9,017 nucleotides of DNA from Candidatus Gottesmanbacteria bacterium (GCA_026396845.1 JAPLWC010000021.1:1-9017), one strand, 5' to 3'; counted from the first letter of the stretch, positions 1 to 5,259 are shown. Notes: generated by a model not told the origin, from the sequence alone. A program made the numbers and translations.

Positions 1-108
1 TGCAGGGATTTATGAAAAAGTTCGAACCTATTTTCTCGCAAGTTCCTAGCTCGCCCCGCCTCCGGCGGGGCTCGCATGGTCGGCGCGTCGCCCCCGCCCG
101 ACGCGCCT
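1..108 (+). repeat. Left arm of a perfect 108-bp inverted repeat bounding the defence island
   Basis: These bases are the exact reverse complement of 5152-5259 (position p pairs with 5260-p), with no mismatch over 108 bp. Pairing stops at 109/5151. The outer end cannot be judged because the window begins here. The arm has an AT-rich outer part containing the 8-bp palindrome GTTCGAAC (20-27), then two GC-rich hairpins: 53-60/64-71 (8-bp stem, TCC loop) and 82-90/99-107 (9-bp stem, 8-base loop). There is no convincing coding content. It could be one end of a non-autonomous mobile unit, or one of two inserted copies of a dispersed REP-like element. Confidence 0.9.
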
Positions 109-167
109 GCAAACGCATCGGCTCGGAATTTTAGAATTTAAAGACCCCACAGAAATTTCTGAAGCTA

Positions 168-199
168 TATTCCATTTTGGCATATTCTATTTTGGAATA
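168..199 (+). promoter_or_regulatory. Tandem operator (C-box-like) upstream of the controller gene
   Basis: Two near-identical 15-mers abut: TATTCCATTTTGGCA (168-182) and TATTCTATTTTGGAA (183-197), differing at two positions. Each also has dyad symmetry about a TTT centre: 168-184 has TATnCCA against TGGnATA, and 183-199 has TATTC against GAATA. The outer heptamers TATTCCA (168-174) and TGGAATA (193-199) are inverted as well. Two adjacent dyads over a promoter are the arrangement known for restriction-modification controller proteins, which bind as two dimers. The sequence differs from the classical GACT/AGTC C-box, so specificity is inferred from position only. Confidence 0.6.
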
Positions 200-205
200 T
201 ATCAT
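177..205 (+). promoter_or_regulatory. Sigma70-type promoter for the controller and restriction endonuclease genes
   Basis: A -35 TTGGCA (177-182, 5/6) and a -10 TATCAT (200-205, 5/6) are separated by exactly 17 bp. Transcription would start near 211-213, giving a leader of only about 12-14 nt before the ATG at 225. There is no Shine-Dalgarno sequence, as is common for nearly leaderless C genes. Both operator repeats overlap the -35 and the spacer, so a bound controller could repress or activate. Confidence 0.55.
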
Positions 206-224
206 ACAATAAGTCAAGTCAATT

Positions 225-446
225 ATGTCCAAAGCTATATACACAAAAGAACAAAAAGATCTTATCCAAAAGCTTAAGTCTGCCCGGCTCTCTGCTAAGC
301 TCGATCAGAAAACTGCCGCGAAGCGGCTCAATAAATCGCAGTCTTATATTTCAAAAATGGAATCCGGACAGCGAAGAATCGATCTAGTTCAATTAAAGCA
401 GATCGCACAGGCATACAGCAGAAACATCGACTACTTTATAAAATGA
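225..446 (+). CDS. Xre-family controller (C-protein-like) transcriptional regulator
   Basis: A 73-residue protein consisting of little more than one Cro/C1-type helix-turn-helix domain (about residues 12-69). The HTH core is seen at QKTAAKRLNKSQSYISKMESG (residues 28-48), where the SxSYISKxE recognition helix is typical of Xre regulators. Size and position immediately before a restriction endonuclease gene match C proteins of Type II restriction-modification systems, which set the timing of endonuclease expression after entry into a new host. The start at 225 is favoured by the promoter just upstream, although there is no Shine-Dalgarno sequence. The TGA stop is followed after one base by the endonuclease ATG, so the two are almost certainly co-transcribed and translationally coupled. 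The doubled operator upstream suggests autoregulation. The C-protein role is inferred from context; a generic antitoxin-like Xre repressor is the alternative. Confidence 0.82.
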   Translation: MSKAIYTKEQKDLIQKLKSARLSAKLDQKTAAKRLNKSQSYISKMESGQRRIDLVQLKQIAQAYSRNIDYFIK

Positions 447-447
447 T

Positions 448-1287
448 ATGGGAAAAATACTAAACAAACGAGACGCAATCGCCTATACAGGGCTTGACCC
501 GAAAACTTTCGACAATTACTTCAAGAATGCCGAAGAATTCAAATGCATGGAAAGGAACGGATCTCACGGAAGATTTATGTTTTCCGAAGAAGTCCTCTCT
601 GAATGGAAGAAAAGCTATGCATGGCGCACTATCAATTTAACAAAGGCTGATTATGCTCTATGTCTAGACTTTGCACTTGCTCAGCATTTCCGCGGATACG
701 TGCTTTCCGATTGGGGTACGGCAAGACAGCGCGAATTTGGTCAAAAAATCACCAACTGGGTTAAAGGACAACTAGGCGAAGTAGCAGTCAAAAAGTTCTT
801 CAAAAAGGAATTCAACACCGAGGTCGAGCTGGATTTCAACATCTACGGAGACATCGTGCCGCAGGATATTATCGGCATTGTACGAAACGGCAAAATGCAG
901 AAGCCGCGCAAAGGCGTCGGAATCAAATCATCGAAGCCAAAAAGTGCATATCTGATTTTGGGAGAGAATGAAATAAATATTCCGGAACGCCGCTCAGACA
1001 TATACATTTACTGCAGACCGGAGATACCCGACGATCACCTGTTAAGAATTGCGAAGCAGGAAATTGTTTCAGTTGTGAAAAATATGCCTCACTTCAGCAA
1101 ATACAGCTCCGATATTCCGGACTTTTCAGAAATTCCCTGCGAAGTATCCGGCTGGTGTTGGGCTGACGATCTGGAAGAAGTAACGAGCATCGAGGGTCAG
1201 GAATTCGACGGAAAAAGATTTGTAAAAAAATCCGGTCTCTTGAAGAAAAGCAGGAAAGACTGGGAGAAACTCATCAGCATCCTCTAA
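448..1287 (+). CDS. Putative Type II restriction endonuclease with N-terminal helix-turn-helix
   Basis: A 279-residue protein. Residues 1-55 look like a small HTH module (LNKRDAIAYTGLDPKTFDNYF, then GRFMF and EVLSEW), as in excisionase/MerR-like DNA-binding folds. The rest fits a PD-(D/E)XK nuclease: GQLGEVAVKKFF supplies a helical Glu (E111), QDIIGI an Asp (D140), and GVGIKSSK the catalytic Lys (K160). The acidic residue expected two positions before that lysine is a glycine (G158), so the core is a variant in which E111 may act as the second acid. A later RRSDIYIY strand (181-188) resembles the strand following the active site in such enzymes. Position between a controller gene and a convergent cytosine methyltransferase is the main reason for the call. 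Specificity cannot be read; Vsr-linked systems often cut at sites with an internal methylated C. The stop overlaps the methyltransferase stop by 4 bp. Translation probably depends on the gene upstream. Confidence 0.75.
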   Translation: MGKILNKRDAIAYTGLDPKTFDNYFKNAEEFKCMERNGSHGRFMFSEEVLSEWKKSYAWRTINLTKADYALCLDFALAQHFRGYVLSDWGTARQREFGQKITNWVKGQLGEVAVKKFFKKEFNTEVELDFNIYGDIVPQDIIGIVRNGKMQKPRKGVGIKSSKPKSAYLILGENEINIPERRSDIYIYCRPEIPDDHLLRIAKQEIVSVVKNMPHFSKYSSDIPDFSEIPCEVSGWCWADDLEEVTSIEGQEFDGKRFVKKSGLLKKSRKDWEKLISIL

Positions 1288-2390
1288 AGATCAAACAGCA
1301 TGCCGTTGAGCGGCGGAAAACCGTTTGTAAGCTTCGCTGGAACGGAAGGATAAGATAGTCCGGCGAAAGTTTTCAGCACGGCCGAAATTACTGCACTTGC
1401 TCCTTTCGGCGGGACTGCCATCCCTATCTGCTTTCGGACGCTCTCTTTTGAGCCTTCAAAAACAAATTTATCTGGAAATGACTGCAGACGCGCCCGCTCT
1501 CTATTTGTTAATGCACGATTTTCTTTCCAATGATAGACATGAGTGCCCCCGCCGCCTGAACCAGTGATTGTGTACGCAGGCTTATTCGGATCAAGGCGCT
1601 TGTATATCTGACTCATGCGGGTTTTTTTTACGTTCAGCCTTAGATACTCAGGAATGCCTTCATACCATGCATTTTCCCCAGCAGGAATATATTTCAGTCT
1701 TTCTACAACGAGTTCAGACTGCCGCGTCAATTCATTATTCGGTGCATCTGCAGAAATCGGCGGCTTTTCAAGAGCATCACGAGCAGTAACATATTTTTGA
1801 AGTGTCGTTGGAGCAGGCACTTTGAATTGAAGATTTAGATCATTTCTTATTCCGATAATAACTACCCGGTGTCTATATTGCGGCACTCCGTAATCTTCAA
1901 ATTTATAAAGATGCGTTATTAAGCGGTATCCTTTGCCTGCGTGCTCTAAATCGCTGAGAATTTTTGCAAATGCATCTCCTTTATTCGCACTCTGCAATCC
2001 GCTGACGTTTTCTGCAATAAACCACATTGGGTTATGTGCATTGATTGCCTTCACTCCGAAGAAATAAAGAGGCCCGTATTTTCCGTTAAATCCTTTCTGT
2101 TCTCCGACGACGCTGAAGTCATTGCACGGAAATCCGAATGCCAGAGCATCGAATGCAGGAAGCTTTTCAAAATCAAGCTCCTGAACTGGCCTGCAGATAG
2201 TTTTCGACTGATCGCCGTTATGGATATTCCGCGCATAGGTTCTGCATGCGTCGGCGTCGATATCATTTGACCAAACCGATTGAAGAGCGTATTCCGTATC
2301 AGATGAGGCTACTTGAGTATTAACAGCTCCAAATGCCAAACCGCCGGGGCCTGAAAATAATTCTGCTATTCTGAAAACCTTTTTCTTCAT
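1284..2390 (-). CDS. DNA (cytosine-5-)-methyltransferase of the restriction-modification system
   Basis: A 368-residue enzyme that transfers methyl from S-adenosylmethionine to C5 of cytosine in the recognition site, protecting host DNA. The conserved blocks occur in order: motif I ELFSGPGG (10-17, SAM binding), motif IV FGFPCNDFS (85-93, catalytic Cys89), motif VI ENV (127-129), motif VIII QYRHR (171-175), then a variable target-recognition stretch (about 185-290), motif IX RERARLQSFP (297-306) and motif X IGMAVPP (322-328). IGMAVPP has Met where the usual motif has Asn. The length is normal for a monospecific Type II enzyme and all key residues are intact. It is the last gene of the lexA-vsr-methyltransferase operon; its ATG overlaps the vsr stop (ATGA arrangement), implying translational coupling. 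It converges on the endonuclease with a 4-bp overlap. Base specificity cannot be assigned from sequence alone. Confidence 0.95.
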   Translation of the reverse strand: MKKKVFRIAELFSGPGGLAFGAVNTQVASSDTEYALQSVWSNDIDADACRTYARNIHNGDQSKTICRPVQELDFEKLPAFDALAFGFPCNDFSVVGEQKGFNGKYGPLYFFGVKAINAHNPMWFIAENVSGLQSANKGDAFAKILSDLEHAGKGYRLITHLYKFEDYGVPQYRHRVVIIGIRNDLNLQFKVPAPTTLQKYVTARDALEKPPISADAPNNELTRQSELVVERLKYIPAGENAWYEGIPEYLRLNVKKTRMSQIYKRLDPNKPAYTITGSGGGGTHVYHWKENRALTNRERARLQSFPDKFVFEGSKESVRKQIGMAVPPKGASAVISAVLKTFAGLSYPSVPAKLTNGFPPLNGMLFDL

Positions 2391-2794
2391 ATAACTGTTT
2401 TTCTTAATCTTGATTCAAGCTTATTCTGATTTTTTGTCTGGCATTCCCAAACTACTGCGATCTTCCATCCTTCTTTTCTTAATTTCCTAAGGTCTTCTGC
2501 TTGCTTTTCGATATTTCTTTTTAATTTCGGCAACCAATACTTTTTATTCGTTTTCGGTATAGTGCTTCGCTTGCAGTTTTTATGCTGATGCCAAAAACAG
2601 CCATTGACGAATAAAGCTGTTTTCAATCTCCTGATGACTATATCAGGATGTCCTGAAAGCTTTTTATCGTGCAATCTATATCTTATTCCTGCTCTGTAAA
2701 GTGCTTTTCTAACTCTTAATTCCGGCGACGTATGCTTTCCAGTTATCCGCGACATTATCAAGCTTCGCTTTTTCTTCGTAAATACATCTGTCAT
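2387..2794 (-). CDS. vsr: Very short patch repair endonuclease (Vsr)
   Basis: A 135-residue DNA mismatch endonuclease that nicks 5' of the T in T:G mismatches produced when 5-methylcytosine deaminates, starting very-short-patch repair by DNA polymerase I. Recognisable family features are SRITGKHTSPELRVRK near the start (15-30), GHPDIVI with catalytic Asp51, LFVNGCFWHQH (61-71) with Cys66, Trp68, His69 and His71, Cys74, and VVWEC ending in Cys118. The cysteines and His71 are the expected zinc ligands, and numbering nearly coincides with Escherichia coli Vsr. It looks complete and active. It lies 25 bp after lexA and overlaps the methyltransferase start by 4 bp, the usual pairing of vsr with a cytosine-5 methyltransferase. 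No clear Shine-Dalgarno precedes the ATG, so coupling with lexA translation is plausible. Confidence 0.95.
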   Translation of the reverse strand: MTDVFTKKKRSLIMSRITGKHTSPELRVRKALYRAGIRYRLHDKKLSGHPDIVIRRLKTALFVNGCFWHQHKNCKRSTIPKTNKKYWLPKLKRNIEKQAEDLRKLRKEGWKIAVVWECQTKNQNKLESRLRKTVI

Positions 2795-2819
2795 TGATTT
2801 TATTTACGGGCAGATTCAT

Positions 2820-3404
2820 TTAGTCTCCTTGTCTTATTAAACCACAAAACTTGCCGCGAATCTCAAGCTCTTTTGGATAAATATTATTTAATGCTTTATT
2901 TCGGGGCTCTAGATAGGCTTTTCCGTTTCTTTTGCGGTAGACTTTAAGCGTTGCGCCCTTTTCTGTGATAGCCACGACACGATCTCCATCACTTGCTGTA
3001 TTCTGATGCCGGACAACTATAACATCCCCATCAAGAATATTATCATCTTCCATGCTTGTGCCTTTCACTTCTAAAGCATAATAGTCGCCTTTTCTGCTTA
3101 TCATAGACAGAGGCACGTCAATCGGCTCTGGATTTTCAATCGGCTCTATTGGATTACCTGCGGCAATAACGCCAAGTTTGAAAATACGGCCAAATTGCTG
3201 GACTGCGGTGCTGATGCCGCGTGCGATATTATCGGTTTTTTGGAGAAATCCTCTGGTTTCGAGTTCTTCCACAAAATGTTGGGCAGTACTGATAGATTTG
3301 CGGAAATGCTTCGATATCTCATGAAGCGACGGCGAATAACCGTTGTCTTTGACAAATTTCTTGATGAAGTCTAGCACCAGTTTCTGCTTCGGAGTTATAG
3401 TCAT
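2820..3404 (-). CDS. lexA: LexA-family autocleavable transcriptional repressor
   Basis: A 194-residue protein with both LexA parts. Residues 1-65 are the winged helix: TPKQKLVLDFIKKFVKDNGY, then SPSLHEISKHF and VEELETRGFL, matching the classic LexA pattern. Residues 75-194 are the S24 peptidase domain, with cleavage site Ala82-Gly83 (VIAAGNP), nucleophile Ser117 (KGTSMEDD) and general base Lys154 (ATLKVYRK). All catalytic elements are present, so RecA-stimulated self-cleavage on DNA damage is expected from the family. It heads an operon with vsr and the methyltransferase and is divergent from the GIY-YIG/HEPN pair, so it probably controls its own operon and perhaps the divergent one. The start at 3404 sits next to a dyad (3405-3420); no Shine-Dalgarno is visible. 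It could be the host's global SOS repressor captured in the island, but its placement inside the inverted repeats argues for an island-specific regulator. Confidence 0.9.
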   Translation of the reverse strand: MTITPKQKLVLDFIKKFVKDNGYSPSLHEISKHFRKSISTAQHFVEELETRGFLQKTDNIARGISTAVQQFGRIFKLGVIAAGNPIEPIENPEPIDVPLSMISRKGDYYALEVKGTSMEDDNILDGDVIVVRHQNTASDGDRVVAITEKGATLKVYRKRNGKAYLEPRNKALNNIYPKELEIRGKFCGLIRQGD

Positions 3405-3420
3405 AAAAGTATTGACTTTT
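3405..3420. promoter_or_regulatory. 6-bp dyad beside the lexA start, overlapping the rightward -35
   Basis: AAAAGT (3405-3410) and ACTTTT (3415-3420) are perfect inverted copies separated by ATTG. The element touches the lexA start codon and covers the -35 of the rightward promoter (TTGACT, 3412-3417). A protein bound here could block both lexA translation/transcription and the divergent operon. The arms are AT-rich, so chance is a real alternative. Confidence 0.35.
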
Positions 3421-3440
3421 ATTGATATTTGCTCTATTAT
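3412..3440 (+). promoter_or_regulatory. Promoter for the GIY-YIG/HEPN operon
   Basis: The -35 TTGACT (3412-3417, 5/6) and -10 TATTAT (3435-3440, 5/6) are 17 bp apart. The predicted start near 3447 leaves a leader of about 44 nt that contains the 17-bp palindrome 3460-3476 and a ribosome-binding site. The promoter lies within 10 bp of the divergent lexA start. Confidence 0.55.
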
Positions 3441-3459
3441 TAATTTATTACTTTTTTAT

Positions 3460-3476
3460 GACTCTTGTCAAGAGTC
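3460..3476. promoter_or_regulatory. 17-bp perfect palindrome, candidate LexA-family operator
   Basis: GACTCTTG and CAAGAGTC flank a single central T; the outer pair 3459/3477 also matches, giving 19 bp. On the - strand the palindrome contains a consensus -35 TTGACA (3471-3466) for lexA, with a weak -10 (TAAATT, 18-bp spacing). On the + strand it lies just downstream of the predicted start of the GIY-YIG operon. A repressor bound here would affect both directions. It does not match the canonical LexA boxes (CTGT-N8-ACAG or GAAC-N4-GTTC), so the assignment rests on position. As RNA it could form an 8-bp stem only with an impossibly tight loop, which argues for a DNA-level role. Confidence 0.55.
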
Positions 3477-3480
3477 AAAA

Positions 3481-3487
3481 GGGAGGG
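3481..3487 (+). promoter_or_regulatory. Ribosome-binding site deciding the GIY-YIG gene start
   Basis: GGGAGGG lies 3 bases before the ATG at 3491 (core GGAGG 4 bases away). It is the only strong Shine-Dalgarno in the island. It makes 3491 the preferred start over in-frame upstream TTG/ATG codons that would place the start inside the promoter. Confidence 0.7.
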
Positions 3488-3490
3488 ATT

Positions 3491-3847
3491 ATGAATGTGA
3501 TTTGGTCAGACCTGCTTTCTCTTTCAGCAAACAGTGTTCAGTCTGCACCGCGTAAAGCGGGAATATATCGATTAAGCTACCAAAATCCTACTGATAGTAA
3601 ATACTACATCTACTACTTCGGACAGGCAATCGACTTGAATGATCGTTTGAATAAGCATCTCCCGACGGCCGAAACAAATCCATGTTGCAAAAACTATTCT
3701 AGCAAATACATTTGCGCATATAAGTATGCGCTGGTTGACAACCAAACAGACAGAGATTCGGCGGAAGCTGGAATAAACAAGTTATTTCATAACACATGTG
3801 TTGATAGAGTACCAGATGTAATACCTGCAAACATTAACATAGAATAG
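3491..3847 (+). CDS. Small GIY-YIG nuclease-domain protein
   Basis: A 118-residue protein that is essentially one GIY-YIG domain. The signature appears as AGIYRL (23-28) and YYFGQAIDLNDRLNKHL (41-57): GIY at 24-26, YFG in place of YIG at 42-44, the catalytic Arg at 52 and His56. A downstream Glu (E92, in SAEAGINKLF) fits the metal-binding glutamate. GIY-YIG enzymes cut one or both DNA strands; family members include UvrC, homing endonucleases and Type II enzymes such as Eco29kI. With no added DNA-binding domain, the target is unknown; a partner or the fused function of the next gene may direct it. Its stop is 2 bases before the HEPN gene, so the pair forms an operon. Promoter and palindrome upstream suggest tight repression. 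A role as a standalone defence effector is inference. Confidence 0.8.
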   Translation: MNVIWSDLLSLSANSVQSAPRKAGIYRLSYQNPTDSKYYIYYFGQAIDLNDRLNKHLPTAETNPCCKNYSSKYICAYKYALVDNQTDRDSAEAGINKLFHNTCVDRVPDVIPANINIE

Positions 3848-3849
3848 TC

Positions 3850-4725
3850 ATGAAACGAAAAACACAAAGGAAGAAGCCGGAGAAAAGAAAACAATCTCCC
3901 TCCGCATCTGATGCACAAAATATCCGAGTGTTGGCAGAATGCCTCAGCGCGCTTATTCCTCAAGAGGGATACAGATCATCTTTTTCCTTAAAAAACATTG
4001 TAAAAAAACATAAACTCGGCAGATATTACCCAAATAAATCACCCAATAAGAAAGAGGCATTCTATGATTTTCTATATAAGCTTTATTGCTACAAACCAAG
4101 GACAATAAAAAAACTTATTCGCGAAATACTACCAATTGCAGTTGAAAAAAGGCACCGCGAAGGCAATCCCATACTCACCGAAGAAGCGGAAAATTTATCC
4201 AATTGTTTATTCTCCATTGGAATAAACATGAAGAGTGAAATAAAAAATATGCGCTTCCCCAAAGAGAGACCATCGATTGTTCCCCCTCCAATTACTTACC
4301 AGAAAATGATTACGGAATTCAATCTGTATCCGGCACTTCTACCAGATTGTGAAAAAATGTTCATCGAAGGTCATCTCAATGAGTCGGTTCGAAAATCGCT
4401 TGAAATTTTCGAAAAGCGAGTTCAAGAGATATCAGGAATAATAAATAAATTTGGAGCCGATCTTATGGCCGAAGTTTTTAGCGAAACCAAACCTAAAATT
4501 AAACTTAACGACGCCACTTCTACCCAAGAAAAAAATGAACAAGTCGGATATAAGTTTATTGCGATGGGTATTATGCAGGGATGGCGAAACAACTTAAGTC
4601 ATGGTAATGAACAGCAAATTCCGCATCAAGATGCAATCGGGAGACTAATTCTCGTATCGAACATGCTCCATCGTCTAGATCATAGAATTTTGGGCGGCTC
4701 CGCCGCCCCCGCTCCCCTCGGATAG
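3850..4725 (+). CDS. HEPN-domain protein (Ymh/TIGR02391-like), putative RNase effector
   Basis: A 291-residue protein. The first 20 residues are very basic (KRKTQRKKPEKRK). Residues 25-135 form an unassigned, Lys-rich, probably helical region. Residues 165-282 resemble the Ymh/TIGR02391 HEPN domain: NKFGADLMAEVF (199-210), EQVGYKFIAMGIMQGWRNNLSHG (230-252) and LVSNMLHRLDHRI (268-280). RNNLSH gives the R-x4-H motif (Arg246, His251), the catalytic signature of HEPN ribonucleases found in toxins, abortive-infection proteins and CRISPR effectors. It would be cytoplasmic. Its start is 2 bases after the GIY-YIG stop, so the two are likely produced together. The last ten residues (GGSAAPAPLG) are encoded by a GC-rich hairpin and look like a low-complexity tail added to the normal end. 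The family match is from memory of motif pattern; RNase activity is inferred. Confidence 0.75.
   Translation: MKRKTQRKKPEKRKQSPSASDAQNIRVLAECLSALIPQEGYRSSFSLKNIVKKHKLGRYYPNKSPNKKEAFYDFLYKLYCYKPRTIKKLIREILPIAVEKRHREGNPILTEEAENLSNCLFSIGINMKSEIKNMRFPKERPSIVPPPITYQKMITEFNLYPALLPDCEKMFIEGHLNESVRKSLEIFEKRVQEISGIINKFGADLMAEVFSETKPKIKLNDATSTQEKNEQVGYKFIAMGIMQGWRNNLSHGNEQQIPHQDAIGRLILVSNMLHRLDHRILGGSAAPAPLG
4692..4708. repeat. GC-rich hairpin inside the 3' end of the HEPN gene
   Basis: A 7-bp stem GGGCGGC/GCCGCCC closes a TCC loop. It has the same triloop and GC-only style as hairpin 53-71 in the inverted repeat, although the stem sequence differs. It encodes the GGSAAP part of the HEPN C-terminus and is not followed by a T run, so it is not a standard terminator. 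Confidence 0.6.
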
Positions 4726-4737
4726 CACCTGCTAAAA

Positions 4738-4759
4738 AGCGCGTGTTTATACACGCGCT
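4738..4759 (-). terminator. Strong 9-bp hairpin after the HEPN gene, terminator-like on the - strand
   Basis: AGCGCGTGT (4738-4746) and ACACGCGCT (4751-4759) pair perfectly around TTAT. On the - strand the stem is followed by four T residues (4737-4734), so it could stop transcription entering the island from the right. On the + strand there is no T run, although the stem could still stabilise the 3' end of the GIY-YIG/HEPN mRNA. Confidence 0.4.
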
Positions 4760-5151
4760 CAATCCACGATCCGAACGTGATGCGCTGGGCGCTCAAATAA
4801 ACTTCTGCGCGAAGCGCTTCCTGCAAGCGGGCGCGCAAGCCAACCGAACGCTGGACAGGGATACGATATAAGCGGCGGGGGCGAAAAGCGGATCATCCCG
4901 CCGACTGCAGGACATGCTAAGTCAAAGCGCACTCCGGTAGAGACTGAAGAAGAATATTAATAACCATGACACGGGCGAAGCCGCCCCTAGGCGGCTCTCT
5001 CGCACAAGGCGGGGTCGCCGCCATCCGCTCTTGTTTTGGGTGGGTGGGTTGATACGGAATCAAACAGTACTAGGCTTTTGTGCTACTATAATCCTACTTT
5101 ACTCGATTCCGCGTAGCGGGAGAGAGAAAACGCGCGCGCAGACAATGCCTT
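4760..5151. other. Non-coding, structure-rich gap between HEPN gene and right repeat
   Basis: No credible gene is seen in these 392 bases. They hold several dyads: the palindrome GAAGCGCTTC (4811-4820), a 7-bp stem CGGCGGG/CCCGCCG (4873-4879 and 4897-4903), a 7-bp hairpin AGCCGCC/GGCGGCT with CCTA loop (4979-4996), and the outward pair CGGAATC/GATTCCG (5055-5061 and 5105-5111). A perfect -10 hexamer TATAAT (5087-5092) has no matching -35. I looked for tRNA, tmRNA and RNase P RNA signatures and recognised none. It may hold an unrecognised RNA or remnants of mobile-element ends. Confidence 0.5.
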
Positions 5152-5259
5152 AGGCGCGTCGGGCGGGGGCGACGCGCCGACCATGCGAGCCCCGCCGGAG
5201 GCGGGGCGAGCTAGGAACTTGCGAGAAAATAGGTTCGAACTTTTTCATAAATCCCTGCA
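5152..5259 (-). repeat. Right arm of the perfect 108-bp inverted repeat
   Basis: Exact reverse complement of 1-108. Its hairpins are at 5153-5178 (9-bp stem) and 5189-5207 (8-bp stem, TCC loop), and GTTCGAAC is at 5233-5240. Beyond 5259 the sequence continues AGTACAAATCG, whose counterpart to the left of base 1 is not available, so the true repeat may be longer. The short open frames across it are low-complexity (Arg/Pro/Gly) and are not credible genes. Confidence 0.9.

Noticed and set aside
3422..3490. Upstream start (TTG at 3422) for the GIY-YIG gene
   Set aside because: It would begin inside the promoter and add a hydrophobic leader. The ATG at 3491 has a strong ribosome-binding site and the domain begins soon after.
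4760..5150. tmRNA, RNase P RNA or other housekeeping RNA in the gap
   Set aside because: I found no tRNA-like ends, no resume frame and no conserved RNase P core; phrases such as ACAGGG alone are not enough.
5230..5245. GGTTCGAAC resembling a tRNA T-loop (island attachment in a tRNA)
   Set aside because: The flanking bases do not form a T-stem or acceptor stem, and no D-arm or anticodon arm is present in either copy of the repeat.
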